Source of the DNA: Streptococcus sp. oral taxon 056 str. F0418
GTDB taxonomy: Bacteria > Bacillota > Bacilli > Lactobacillales > Streptococcaceae
NCBI RefSeq assembly: GCF_000220065.1
Contig: NZ_AFQU01000001.1
Location: forward strand, 1,879,251 to 1,943,250
DNA: 64,000 bases
Direction: 5' to 3'
The notes under the pieces are model-generated. The model was not told where the DNA came from. It did not search any database and saw only the letters and a list, made by a program, of their open reading frames with translations. How positions within the stretch are numbered: the stretch's first letter is position 1; every line of letters starts with the position of its first letter. Below, piece after piece: positions 42,301 to 55,200 of the stretch. The translations under genes and the position numbers were made by a program.

Positions 42301-44677
42301 GAAATTTAAGTTAATAAATTCGTATAAATTGCGGCGTTATGAGAAAATTTTACGTAAAGTAAACCAATTAGCTGAAGAATATGCGGCATTAAGTGATAGT
42401 GAATTGCAATCAAAAACGCAAGAGTTTCGAAATCGCTTATCTTTTGGTGAAACACTGGAAGATCTCCTGCCGGAGGCTTATGCCACAATACGTGAGGCTT
42501 CAAAGCGGATCTTAAAACTCTATCCCTATGATGTTCAAATCCTAGGCGCTCTAATCATGCAGGATAATCAAATTGCTGAGATGAGAACGGGAGAAGGCAA
42601 AACACTAACGGCTATTTTACCCTTGTATTTAAACGCTTTAACAGAGAAAAGTGTCATCTTAGTAACCGCAAATGCTTACCTAGCTCGACGCGATGCGGAA
42701 AAGATGTCACCTGTTTTTAACTTTTTAGGAATGACCATTGGTGTTGCCGTTCCAGAGGATCCAGCTAAACCGATAAAAATTCCAGAGAAGCAACGGATTT
42801 ATCAATGTGATGTTGTTTATACGACACACAGTGCTTTAGGATTTGATTATTTAGAAGAAAATCTTGCCACTTCTCATTCAAAGCAGTTTCTGCCTGAGTT
42901 TTACTTTGTTTTAGTAGATGAAGTAGATGCGGCTTTATTAGATAGCGCACAAATGCCTCTCATTATTTCTGGTTCACCTAGGGTACAATCAAATCTTTAT
43001 TTGACTTGTGATGAATTTATAAAAACTCTTAAAGAAACGGAAGATTACAACCTGGATTCTACTAGAACTTCTGTTTGGCTGACTCGTAAAGGGGTAAAAG
43101 AAGCTGAAGTTTATTTTCGGGTTAAAAATTTGTATGCCCCAGATAATTTCCAACTGATTCGTCAGATTAATTTAGCCTTACGAGCAAATACACTTTTTGA
43201 AAAAGATAGACAGTATACTGTTGATGGGGGAGAAGTGAAATTGATGGACGAATCTACTGGTCGTTTGCTAGAGGGAAATAAGCTTCAATCAGGCTTGCAT
43301 CAAGCCTTGGAAGCCAAAGAACGTGTAAAAATCACCCTTGAAACAAGATCAATGGCTTCCATTACCTATCAAAATCTCTTCAAAATGTTTCCAAAACTGG
43401 CAGGAATGACGGGAACAGGTAAGGTCTGTGAGGATGAATTCCGACAAGTTTATGATTTGGGCGTAGTTGTCGTCCCTACGCGTAAGAAGAATCGGAGAAT
43501 TGATTACCCAGATGAAATTTATTTGACAGCTCCTCAAAAAATTTACGCTTCGCTTGCCTATATCAAAAAACTTCATGAGAAGGGACAGCCAGTTTTGATT
43601 GCAACTGGATCAGTGGGAATGTCTGAACTGTACTCTATGCTTCTCTTAAAAGAAGGAATCGCTCATAATGTTTTGAACGCTTACAATGCGGCAAAAGAAG
43701 CGGAAATGATTGCACAAGCAGGTCGATATGGTGCCGTAACGGTTGCTACTTCTATGGCTGGCCGTGGAACGGATATTTTATTGGAAGATGGTGTTGCAGA
43801 ATTAGGCGGCCTTGCGGTTGTTGGGACAGAGAGAATGTCAAGCGAACGTGTCGATCTTCAGCTGAGGGGGCGTGCTGGTAGGCAAGGTGATCCTGGCTTA
43901 AGTAAATTCTTTGTTTCATTGGAAGATGATCTCATTACCAAAAGCGGCAGCAAGTGGATCAATGATTATTATCAAAAAGAAGTAGCTAAACCAGAGAGTA
44001 AGCAGAAACGGGAGTTGAAATCTCGGCGGATAAAAAATGCGATTGAGGAAGCGCAAAGAAATAGTGATAATTCAGGTGCTTCTTCACGCAGGTCTACCGA
44101 GGAATATGATGAAAGCATCCGTATTCAGCGACAAATTATTTATAGCAGACGAAAAGCAATTATTGATCATCCTGATTTTGATTATAAATACTTTTTAGAA
44201 TTATTGTCAGAAGGGCTTGATTATTATTGCAAGAAGCACCCATTTAAAAATCGGGCAGATTTCTTCCGCTTTATTTTAGATAACATTAGTTATTCTTGTG
44301 AAGAAATACCAGAAAGCTTAGACGTATCAGACTTGGCACAAATCAAAGAATTTGTCGCTCAATTGTTAGCTGATGAATATCAACAAAAGAAAATCAAAAT
44401 TAAAGACCCTGAAACATTTAGTCAATTTCAGCGAATTGCTGTACTGAAAGCAGTTGATGATTGTTGGGTAGAACAAGTGGACTACTTACAACAATTTCAA
44501 TCATTAGTTATCAGTCAAGGCTATGCGCAAAAGAATCCTGTGTATGAATTTCATAAAGAAGCGTTTGCATCCTACCAGAAGATGAACGAAGATATTAAAC
44601 TACAGACGATAAAAAACATTGCTTTAAGCTATATTAATGTGGACTCAAAAGGAAGATTAGAAGTATATTTTGGGTAA
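42290..44677 (+). CDS. secA2: Accessory Sec motor ATPase SecA2
   Basis: 795 residues. Walker A in MRTGEGKTLTAILPLYL, YTTHSALGFDYLEENL, Walker B VLVDEVDAALLDSA, then the preprotein-binding domain and the second ATPase half with TGRLLEGNKLQSGLHQALEAKE, MAGMTGTGK-like AGMTGTGKV, SMAGRGTDI and ERVDLQLRGRAGRQGDPG. The C-terminus lacks the Cys-His zinc linker of SecA1, typical for SecA2. It powers export through SecY2 of the glycosylated Ser-rich adhesin. A consensus promoter follows immediately, so the operon may end here. Confidence 0.96.
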   Translation: MKSKKFKLINSYKLRRYEKILRKVNQLAEEYAALSDSELQSKTQEFRNRLSFGETLEDLLPEAYATIREASKRILKLYPYDVQILGALIMQDNQIAEMRTGEGKTLTAILPLYLNALTEKSVILVTANAYLARRDAEKMSPVFNFLGMTIGVAVPEDPAKPIKIPEKQRIYQCDVVYTTHSALGFDYLEENLATSHSKQFLPEFYFVLVDEVDAALLDSAQMPLIISGSPRVQSNLYLTCDEFIKTLKETEDYNLDSTRTSVWLTRKGVKEAEVYFRVKNLYAPDNFQLIRQINLALRANTLFEKDRQYTVDGGEVKLMDESTGRLLEGNKLQSGLHQALEAKERVKITLETRSMASITYQNLFKMFPKLAGMTGTGKVCEDEFRQVYDLGVVVVPTRKKNRRIDYPDEIYLTAPQKIYASLAYIKKLHEKGQPVLIATGSVGMSELYSMLLLKEGIAHNVLNAYNAAKEAEMIAQAGRYGAVTVATSMAGRGTDILLEDGVAELGGLAVVGTERMSSERVDLQLRGRAGRQGDPGLSKFFVSLEDDLITKSGSKWINDYYQKEVAKPESKQKRELKSRRIKNAIEEAQRNSDNSGASSRRSTEEYDESIRIQRQIIYSRRKAIIDHPDFDYKYFLELLSEGLDYYCKKHPFKNRADFFRFILDNISYSCEEIPESLDVSDLAQIKEFVAQLLADEYQQKKIKIKDPETFSQFQRIAVLKAVDDCWVEQVDYLQQFQSLVISQGYAQKNPVYEFHKEAFASYQKMNEDIKLQTIKNIALSYINVDSKGRLEVYFG

Positions 44678-44681
44678 TATT

Positions 44682-44710
44682 TTGACATATGATGCTTTAG
44701 GCTTTATAAT
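44682..44710 (+). promoter_or_regulatory. Consensus promoter of the serine-rich-protein gene
   Basis: Perfect TTGACA (44682-44687), 17-bp spacer, perfect TATAAT (44705-44710). It is the best sigma-70-type promoter in the window; predicted start near 44717. Confidence 0.85.
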
Positions 44711-44753
44711 ATAATAAGAATATTACAAAATCATTCTGGGAGAGAATGGAAAT

Positions 44754-47241
<2,488 letters not shown>

Positions 47242-47266
47242 AAAAATAAGAAAAGCACAAGAAAGA

Positions 47267-48109
47267 TCTATAATTTCTATAGTGGATTAAACTGCTGCAG
47301 GGGATTATAGGTATAGTGTGTTGATGAAAAGTTAGAGCTTGGAGAGGACTAAATGGTCCTCTCTTTTTTGATATTCAAAGCAATGAGGATTCTAGTTTTA
47401 AAGTTTTCAAAGATTCGGAAGCCAAAAAGCTTTTCGCTTAATGACTTTAATGATGTCGTAGCGGGGATAAACATGCCCGTGGTAATGACTTCAACCCTCA
47501 TTTCGGACCTGTCTGGAATAGCGAAAAAATGCTTATGAATAGTTACTTGAGTTTGTCCATCTAAGATAGCTATGATTTCTCTTGAAGTCAAAATCCTTTT
47601 ATTTGTGAATGACTGTAGATGGGGAGACAGCTAAGCTTTCAGCGATGGTAGTCATGAGGACTTTCTTGATTAATTTTTGGCGATTTGGTTGTTGATAGAT
47701 ATGATTTGGTGCTTCTTCTTGACTAAGGAAGTCTCTGAAACAGCCATTTTTCCACAGATTTCACAGCGAAAACGTCGTTTCTTTAAGTGAATGAGATTTT
47801 TATATCCCGTACGCTCTAGGTAAGTTTTTCTTGATTCTTTCTGGAAGTCATATTTAGTCATTTGTCCTGTACAGTTGGGCTGCGGGATAATCAAGCTTAG
47901 CGAGAATTTATTTATGTGTTCCAGCATCAAGATGATCCAAGATAGTGATTTTAATCCGAGTAAGTTTGTGATAAAATTTAACTGTTCCATAAGAGCTTTT
48001 CTAATGATAGTTTAGTTGCTTTTCATTATAGTTCTTATGGGACTTTTTTTTACAATAAAATAGGCTCTATAATTCTTGCAGTGATTTGAACCACTATAGA
48101 AATTATAGA
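47267..48109 (-). mobile_element. ISL3-family insertion sequence, deleted
   Basis: The ends are a perfect 19-bp inverted repeat TCTATAATTTCTATAGTGG (47267-47285) and its complement (48091-48109). On the minus strand the N-terminal zinc domain survives (MEQLNFITNLLGLKSLSW, then RRFRCEICGKMAVSETSLVKK, 47990-47670), and near 47591-47349 a tail with ENFKTRILIALNIKKERTI. The first zinc-binding Cys pair and most of the catalytic domain are lost. A GAGAGGAC/GTCCTCTC terminator (47342-47369) lies at its 3' side. Confidence 0.8.
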
Positions 48110-48208
48110 GGAAAAAGAGAAAAGTAGGTGACAAACTAAATCACTGTAAATAAATCGTTAGTTAATCGTTAAAATTATGTATTGAATATGTAAAAATGCT
48201 AGTAAAAA

Positions 48209-48238
48209 CTGGTAAAAAACTAGAGAGTATGTTATAAT
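48209..48238 (+). promoter_or_regulatory. Extended -10 promoter for the coiled-coil-gtfA-gtfB operon
   Basis: TGT plus TATAAT (48230-48238), with a poor -35 near 48209. CTAGTAAAAA and CTGGTAAAAA repeats lie just upstream (48199-48221) and could bind a regulator. The stretch 48110-48198 holds nothing else. Confidence 0.6.
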
Positions 48239-48280
48239 TCTATATTGGTAATATATACAATTTTAGATGGAGAAGTTAAA

Positions 48281-48943
48281 ATGAGGATTAAAAGAACATT
48301 ATTTGGCAATTATCGTGCAAAAGAAGTTGAAGCCTATATTGAGGTTTTAAAACAAGCTCATGATAGAGAGTTGAATAAGAAAAATGAAAAGATTGCGGCT
48401 CTCCATAAAAAAGTTGAAGCTACAAAAAATCAAGAAAAAGAAATCGGCGAAGCGATTGTTCATGCTAAGTCACTTATCATCGAAGCGCATGAAAAAGCAG
48501 AGAAAGAAGCGCAGAGAGTTTTAGAAGATGCTCAAAAAGATTATCTTGACACGCGAACTTCAATCTTGAAAGAAATCGATGAACTGACCAAAAAACGCCA
48601 AAATACAGAAGATGTTTATGAAAACGGCAAGAGCAAAATTAAAGAAATATTATGTGAGATCAATGAGCTTCTGGATAATGTGGAATTAGTTGGTGAAAAA
48701 GAAAAAAAATCTGAAAAAGTTGAAAAAATTCGAGAGTTTGAGAAGAAACTAGAAGCTACGACTACTTCAAGCATTCTTAATTTTGAGAAACAAACAGCTA
48801 AAACAGGGACAGATGACACAGTTCCAGTTACTTATCCTAAAACTGATGTTGGGCGGCTCAAGAAAAAAGAAGATGAAAAAGCGGAAAACGATAAAACGGT
48901 CAGACGTTTATCTCGGATTCCTCAAGATGATTTTTTACAGTAG
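48281..48943 (+). CDS. DivIVA-like coiled-coil protein of the accessory Sec locus
   Basis: 220 residues from ATG 48281 with GGAG 8 bases before. The N-terminus MRIKRTLFGNYRAKEVEAYI has the 'F..Y...EV..Y(F/I)' pattern of DivIVA/GpsB membrane-binding domains. Residues ~25-135 are a long charged coiled coil (KKNEKIAALHKKVEATKNQE, EKAEKEAQRVLEDAQKDY), then a flexible tail ending RRLSRIPQDDFLQ. No signal peptide. The stop is 9 bases before gtfA, so it is co-expressed with the glycosyltransferases. I know of no named component like this in accessory Sec loci; it could place the machinery at septum or pole. Confidence 0.7.
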   Translation: MRIKRTLFGNYRAKEVEAYIEVLKQAHDRELNKKNEKIAALHKKVEATKNQEKEIGEAIVHAKSLIIEAHEKAEKEAQRVLEDAQKDYLDTRTSILKEIDELTKKRQNTEDVYENGKSKIKEILCEINELLDNVELVGEKEKKSEKVEKIREFEKKLEATTTSSILNFEKQTAKTGTDDTVPVTYPKTDVGRLKKKEDEKAENDKTVRRLSRIPQDDFLQ

Positions 48944-48952
48944 GGAGTTTTT

Positions 48953-50494
48953 ATGACGATTTATAATATCAATTTAGGCATTGGCTGGGCTAGCAGCGGT
49001 GTCGAATATGCGCAGATTTATCGTGCTAAATTGCTTCGCAGTGTAGGGCTGGATGCCAAGTTTATCTTTATGGATTTTATCTCGTCGGATAATATCCAGC
49101 ACCTCACTCAGAATATCGGTTTTTACGACTCAGAAATCATCTGGCTTTATCAGTATTTCACAGATATCAAGGTTGCGCCAACGACTTATACCTTGACGCA
49201 AGTCTTAGCAAATTTAGAAAAACAGCCTCTGGAGATCATACGAAATCCTGAGAATAAGACTATCAGATTAGACTATGGCAATGCAGATTTTATTACTTGC
49301 TACGCCTGTGATATGGACAGAGAATTAATAGAGCGAGTTGAAATCGTCTCTCGAGGCTGTCTGATTCAAAAAGAATATTATAGCTATACTAAGATGTTTG
49401 TGGAATATTATGCTCCAGTAAACGGGCGAGCTAAATTGCATCAGCGTAGTTGGCTCAATGAAGATGGAAGCGTTGCTTACGACGAAATCATTGATGATGT
49501 TGATGGGAAATATGATACTTGTCTCTACCGTTTTCCTAAGCAGGTTTTTTACTCTAAGCAAGAATTTGTAGCTTACTTCATTCGAAGCTTGCAACTGCAA
49601 TCAGATGATTTAGTGATTTTAGATCGAGAGACAGACATCGGTCAAGCGATTTTTGAGAATAAAGGTCAGGCTAAATTAGCTGTCATTGTTCATGCGGATC
49701 ACTTTAGTGAAAATGAAGAAGAAACCCAGTATATTCTTTGGAATAATTACTATGAATATCAGTTTGAGTATGCGCAAGATGTCGACTATATTATCAATTC
49801 TACCGATGCTCAGACAGAACTGCTGAAAGAGCAGTTTGCCCAATATACAGATATCACGCCGAGGGACATTCTGACTATTCCAGTTGGGAGCTTGGACGAG
49901 CTGCGTTATCCAGAGGGTCCAAGGAAGCCTTATGCCTTGATGACGGCTTCTCGTCTGGCCAGTGAAAAACATATTGACTGGCTGATCCGTTCTGTTGTAA
50001 AAGCACACGCACAGTTGCCACAGCTGACATTTGATATTTATGGAACAGGTGGCGAAGAGCTTATGTTGACGAAGCTCATTGCAGAGTTACAGGCGGAAGA
50101 TTATATCCGTCTCATGGGGCATCACCATATGGCGGAAGTGTATAAGGATTACGCAGCTTATCTATCAGCATCTACTAGTGAAGGATTTGGTCTGACACTT
50201 TTAGAAGCAGTTGGTTCAGGATTGCCACTGATTGGTTTTGACGTTCGTTATGGGAATCCGACCTTCATCCGCCATGGAGAAAATGGCTATTTGATTCCAG
50301 AAGCTAGACCAGATGATATTGAAAAGATGACAGATGAATATGCTCAATATATCGTCAAGTTGTTTACGGAGCATACGCAGGAAGAACTGTCTGCTGTATC
50401 TTATCAGATAGCAGAATCCTATCTCGATGAGCATATTGCTCAAAAATGGTATCAATTAGCTCAGTCTGTTCAAGATAAAGAAAGAGTAAAATAG
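48953..50494 (+). CDS. gtfA: Accessory Sec glycosyltransferase GtfA (O-GlcNAc transferase subunit)
   Basis: 513 residues, GT4-type GT-B fold. It starts MTIYNINLGIGWASSGVEYA and contains the DUF1975-like beta domain (about 65-180), YALMTASRLASEKHIDWLI and the UDP-sugar-binding STSEGFGLTLLEAVGSGLPL with the paired Glu residues. With GtfB it transfers the first GlcNAc to Ser/Thr of the adhesin in the cytosol. AGGGAG precedes the start. Its gene lies 17 bases upstream of gtfB. Confidence 0.95.
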   Translation: MTIYNINLGIGWASSGVEYAQIYRAKLLRSVGLDAKFIFMDFISSDNIQHLTQNIGFYDSEIIWLYQYFTDIKVAPTTYTLTQVLANLEKQPLEIIRNPENKTIRLDYGNADFITCYACDMDRELIERVEIVSRGCLIQKEYYSYTKMFVEYYAPVNGRAKLHQRSWLNEDGSVAYDEIIDDVDGKYDTCLYRFPKQVFYSKQEFVAYFIRSLQLQSDDLVILDRETDIGQAIFENKGQAKLAVIVHADHFSENEEETQYILWNNYYEYQFEYAQDVDYIINSTDAQTELLKEQFAQYTDITPRDILTIPVGSLDELRYPEGPRKPYALMTASRLASEKHIDWLIRSVVKAHAQLPQLTFDIYGTGGEELMLTKLIAELQAEDYIRLMGHHHMAEVYKDYAAYLSASTSEGFGLTLLEAVGSGLPLIGFDVRYGNPTFIRHGENGYLIPEARPDDIEKMTDEYAQYIVKLFTEHTQEELSAVSYQIAESYLDEHIAQKWYQLAQSVQDKERVK

Positions 50495-50511
50495 AAAGGA
50501 GAATACAATAC

Positions 50512-51840
50512 ATGCTTTGTTTATTTGAACGCTATGATCAAGCTAGTTTTGATTTGCTACGTTCCTTGAAACTTGCAGGTATAGAATGTCCTGTTGTGGT
50601 CGTTCAGGATGACGGTTACTTAGCGCCTGATGTAGAATCGCCATATAGTTATTTTACAGGTGATTTAGAAGCGCCTGAAGGTTATCCGCTTTATTTCAAT
50701 CGTATTCAAGTGCCACATTTGTGGGAAATCCGTTCCAGTAACACCAGTGGGGAAGTTCTAGATATGGGCCAAAAACGCGCAAATATCTATTATCGTCAGC
50801 CAACTCATGAACGCCGTGTACGAGCGGTGGAATGGCTGGATTTAAATGGTGCCGTACGAACGGCTGATATTTATAATCGTAAAGGTCGGCTTTTTGCACA
50901 GATTACATACGATAATGCCCAGCAGGCTATCCATACTTGTTACTTTGATCAAAATGGTGTTGTGGTCATTATGGAGAATCATCTTACTGGGGATATTCTC
51001 TTGACACTCGGAGAAAAGCAACATATTTTCAAATCAAAACAAGAGTTTGTAGCCTTTTATATCCGCTATAGAGGCTATCAGACAGAGCGAGTTGTTTATA
51101 ACTCACTCGCCACTCCATTTTTAGTAGCCTATGATTTAGAACCTAGAGATGGAAGTGCTCAAGATATTCTTTTCTGGCAAGAAGAAATTGGTGAAGAGCT
51201 TCCTGGTAATATGGTAGCCCTATTGCAAAGCCAAACACGGCACACTAAAATTTCCGTCCAAGACAAAAGAGTTTTTGAAAAGCTAGTAGCTTTGGCACCT
51301 GCGGATGCGCAACAAAAAATCTATAATGTAGGCTATATTTATCAATACCAGCGTTTAAATAATCTAAATCCAGAAGCGCTCATCTTGACCAACAGTGATC
51401 AAATTGAGCAAATTGAGACCTTACTGACTTCTCTACCAAAAGTTCATTTCCATATTGGTGCTATTACAGAAATGTCAAGCAAATTAATGGATTTGAATAA
51501 ATATGGCAATGTATCGCTGTATCCAAATATTCAACCAAGCAAGGTCAAAGAATTGTATACGAAATGTGACATTTACTTGGACATCAACATTAGTGATGAA
51601 ATTTTAAATGCTTGTAGGCAAGCTTTTGAGAATAATATGCTCATCCTTAGCTTTGATGCGACCTGTCACAATAGACGTTTTATAGCACCAAGTCATATCT
51701 ACAATCCTGAAAACGTGGAAGAAATGATTGGCCTGATTCGTCAAGTACTGGCGGCGCCAGAGCAAATGGAAAAAGCATTAGCCACTCAAAAAGAAGTAGC
51801 TAATCAAGCAAGCTTAGAACAGTATCAATCTATTTTTTAA
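50512..51840 (+). CDS. gtfB: Accessory Sec glycosylation chaperone/subunit GtfB
   Basis: 442 residues. The GtfA-related beta domain is present (DMGQKRANIYYRQPTHERR, FKSKQEFVAFYIRYRGYQTE), but the catalytic E-x7-E loop of GT4 enzymes is missing, as expected for GtfB, which binds substrate polypeptide and stabilises GtfA. From about residue 291 the module LTNSDQIEQIETLLTSLPKV ... DIYLDIN is shared with both GT8 enzymes. A 9-bp GU-rich hairpin (CAGCTGGAC/GTCTGGCTG, about 51879-51904) follows before asp4. Confidence 0.94.
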   Translation: MLCLFERYDQASFDLLRSLKLAGIECPVVVVQDDGYLAPDVESPYSYFTGDLEAPEGYPLYFNRIQVPHLWEIRSSNTSGEVLDMGQKRANIYYRQPTHERRVRAVEWLDLNGAVRTADIYNRKGRLFAQITYDNAQQAIHTCYFDQNGVVVIMENHLTGDILLTLGEKQHIFKSKQEFVAFYIRYRGYQTERVVYNSLATPFLVAYDLEPRDGSAQDILFWQEEIGEELPGNMVALLQSQTRHTKISVQDKRVFEKLVALAPADAQQKIYNVGYIYQYQRLNNLNPEALILTNSDQIEQIETLLTSLPKVHFHIGAITEMSSKLMDLNKYGNVSLYPNIQPSKVKELYTKCDIYLDINISDEILNACRQAFENNMLILSFDATCHNRRFIAPSHIYNPENVEEMIGLIRQVLAAPEQMEKALATQKEVANQASLEQYQSIF

Positions 51841-51948
51841 CGTGGACACTGTCTTCTATCACAGAATAGCAGAAGTCAGCTGGACACATCGCCGTCTGGC
51901 TGCATTTTAAACATACAGCCAGTCCATCTTAAAGAAAGAGGGTACGCT

Positions 51949-52128
51949 ATGTCGCAAAAAGACAATAGTATTCTACAAGAGCATATTCAAGAGAAGTTGA
52001 AAAATCGAAGAAAACCATTGAAAAGAGAAAAGCAAGAATTTAGTATCATTGCGGCTTTTGGTGCCATTCTCTTTTTAATCACAGTCATCGTGACGTTGGT
52101 CATGCAATTAGGCCATTTCTTTAAATAG
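51949..52128 (+). CDS. asp4: Small accessory Sec membrane protein, Asp4 (SecE-like)
   Basis: 59 residues, ATG 51949 with AAGAGGG upstream. It starts MSQKDNSILQEHIQEKLKNR, then a basic KKP-type stretch (RRKPLKREKQEF) and one membrane segment (IIAAFGAILFLITVIVTLVM) ending GHFFK. Asp4 of S. gordonii is a ~60-residue SecE-like protein encoded just after gtfB and needed for SecA2 export. Size, topology and position agree; the sequence was not aligned. No Asp5 (SecG-like, two membrane segments) gene is visible after it. Confidence 0.8.
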   Translation: MSQKDNSILQEHIQEKLKNRRKPLKREKQEFSIIAAFGAILFLITVIVTLVMQLGHFFK

Positions 52129-52141
52129 AGTTAATGACTAA

Positions 52142-52292
52142 AAAATACGATTAAAGGAGGTGAGGTCTATGGTTTGATCCGAATCCCTCTTCAAAAATCC
52201 TGGAAATTAAAAAGAAGAGGAAAAAGTCGTTTCTTTGTTAGCGTTCATGAGGTTAACAAAGTCATCCTATTTTTGAAAAAGAAAGGACAACA
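52142..52292 (+). promoter_or_regulatory. Leader of the adhesin gene with a start-Val-stop minigene
   Basis: A near-perfect AAAGGAGGTGAGG (52153-52165) stands before ATG GTT TGA (52169-52177), a two-codon frame. No promoter box is obvious. The adhesin ATG at 52293 has AAAGGA upstream. An overlapping frame from TTG 52174 to 52428 reads into the adhesin and lacks family features, so I do not call it. Confidence 0.4.
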
Positions 52293-55200
52293 ATGTTTAG
52301 AAGTAAAGATTATAATAAAGACTTCAAGATTGTCGACGAGAAAAAGCGTTATAGGCTTTATAAGTCGGGTAAGAATTGGGTTAAGGCATCGAATTCCCAG
52401 TTGGATCTGTTCCGTGTGGGTGGCATGAGTGAGGTTGTCTCCTCAGGCTTATCTCAGACAGAAGAACTGGATCATGATGCAAAAGGATTTAAAACCCTAG
52501 CAGGTTTAGGAGGTATCCTAGCCGCCGGGGCCGGTGGTTTCTTAATAACGCAAGAAAACACAGTCTATGCGGAAGAAAACACCGAGCAAACAGAAGACAA
52601 GGCTGTCATCGCACCAAGTGCGCAGCCAGAAGCTAAGGCAACTAATCAAAATGCGATTATTGCCCAAGCGGAAGCAGAAGCAAAAAGTGCTCAAGTATCT
52701 ACCAGCATTCAAGCTTCTCAGGTAGCAGAAGAAGCATCACTGCAATCCTCAGTTTCTCTTAGCACTTCAACTAGTGTGTCTGTCAGCAACTCTGTGTCTG
52801 CTAGTCAGTCACTATCCGCCTCAGCCTCAGCTCAGTCAGAAGTGACTTCTGTTAGTGCCAAGGCAGAAAGCAAGGCAGTCACAAGCAACGCTAGCCAATC
52901 AAGTGAAAGTACTTCTGTAGTGAGTGCTTCAGCACAGACAAGTGAGAGTGTCGCAACTTCTCAAACCGAACAAACCAGCACGAGTATTTCCCTTTCTAGC
53001 CAAGCGCCACAAAGCAGCCTGAAGCCAAATGCGGCTGTGTCTAAGCTAGCAGGTCTAGTGGGTATCCAACGTGCTGATACTCAAGCAGCTGTTGGTCGGA
53101 CCACCTTCTTTGCGGCAGGACATGCAGCGACTCGCTCAGCGCGTAACCGTCGTGATTTGAACGGCGGGAATGATACAGGTATCGGAACAGTTAACCCAAC
53201 GACCTTTGAAGGGACGCTTGCACCAGCATCAGTCGGAGCTGGCTATTCACAAGATATTAGAGTAGCCGATAGAGACGGTGTTCAAGAAAGTGCTATTACT
53301 CTCTCAAGCGGTCGGGATCAATTAACAGCTCTTGGACTGAGATTCTCTTCTAAACCGGGAGCTTTCACGATTTCAGGAACACCTACTCAATCTGGCTATG
53401 CTCGCTTTGAAGTGACCGTTATTGATGACAAAGGTGCGAAAACCACCCAGATGTTTGAAGTTGGTGTTATGCCAAAGCAAATCACACCAGATAGTACCGG
53501 TGTGGAAAAACCCACAATTTTTGAAGGCACTTTGAAAAATGCAAAAGTTGGACAAGGTTATAATCAAGATATTGCGGTTAAAGATGAAGATGGTATCGCT
53601 GAACAAAATATCACACTGATAAGTGGAAGAACGGAATTAGAATCTGCGGGTCTTCAGTTCTCAACCAAGACAGTAGGTGGTATTCGCTATATTACGATTT
53701 CTGGTATGCCAACTCAATCTAGAGTAGTGACTTTGGTTGTGAAGACTACGGATAATAAGGGAGCGATTAGTACTCAAACCTTTAAGTTAGCCATTAATCC
53801 AGCCAGCGGTACAGCACTTGAGACACCGAAGAAAGGTCTAGAAGCCAAAGATATCGTTGGTGATCTAGGGATTGGGCAAAAAGACAGACGCTATAGTGAC
53901 TTCTTGTTGGCTGCAGGCGCAACCAATATGTCTGTCACTTCAGGCAACCTGCCAGATGGCCTCACTGCACGTTGGGACGCAACGACACAACGTCTCTATA
54001 TTGAAGGAACTGCGACAAGAGCAGGAAACTTTAATTTTACAGTCACAGCGACCGATGCAGAAGGTAATACCGTCTCTCAAAATCGTGGCATCACCATTAA
54101 TATCCCAGCAGCTAAGACCGGTATTGATGCGACAGCTGTCAATGGTCAATTTATCGCAGGTCAAGTCAATGAAGCTTATAGTGACTCTATCACAGTTGCT
54201 GGAGCAGTCAATGCTGAGGTTATCAGTGGTAACTTGCCACCAGGTTTGACAGGAAGCTATGATTTAGGTACGCAGACCTATACAGTGTCTGGTACACCGA
54301 CTCGGGCTGGAAATTATAAGTTTACCCTGAAAATTACTAACCCAGATGGTATGACAGCTACAGTAGAGCGGGTGATTTCGATCGTCTTGGTTAACAAGCC
54401 AACTCCTCTTCAAAGTAATGCTATTCAAGGTACCTTTAACAATGCTGTCAAAGGTCAGCCTTACAGTAGCTTCATCAATGTCGGTGGCGATGCTAACCGA
54501 GTAGAAGCGGTCGGACAATTGCCAGCAGGCTTGACAGCGCGCTGGAGCCAAAGTGAGGGACGTTTTTATATTGAAGGTACTCCAACTGAGGCTGGCTCTA
54601 AGACCTTTATCGTGCGGGCAACCAATGCCAATAACACCAGTGTCGAAGTTTCTCGAACGGTCACTGTTCTGAACAATGTTGGTGATTCAAGTTCTGTCAC
54701 ACCAGCTAGCAAAGGGGAAACCAACCCTACTACTTTCTCAAAAGATGCTTTAGCAGCTGGCGTTGTCGAAAAAGAGTATACGGAAGCGGTAACAATTAAT
54801 GATTCAGACGGCATCACCAACTATCAGACTCAGGTTCAGTTGACCGGTGGTGAAGACCAGCTGAGAGAGTACGGTCTGCGCTTTGCAGTACAAAAAGCTA
54901 ATAATGGTACTTTAACGTTTAACCTGTCTGGTACACCGACAAAAGCTGGCTATGTAGACTTTGATGTGACGGTGACAGATAACAAGGGTGCGGTCACGAC
55001 CCAACACTTCACGATGACAATCAATCGTCCAATCGTTTGGCAGGAAACACCGCAAGGACAAAGAGGGAAAGATAATCCAACTTCCTTTAGTAATCCGAAT
55101 TTTTCTAATGGTACTGTCGGACAACAATATAATCATACAACGCTTATTCGTGATCAGGATAATGAAACAAGTACTAGTCGATCTTGGTTTACAGGAGGCG

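Noticed and set aside
52174..52428. 84-codon frame overlapping the adhesin start
   Set aside because: TTG start, 135-base overlap with the adhesin, no recognisable features.
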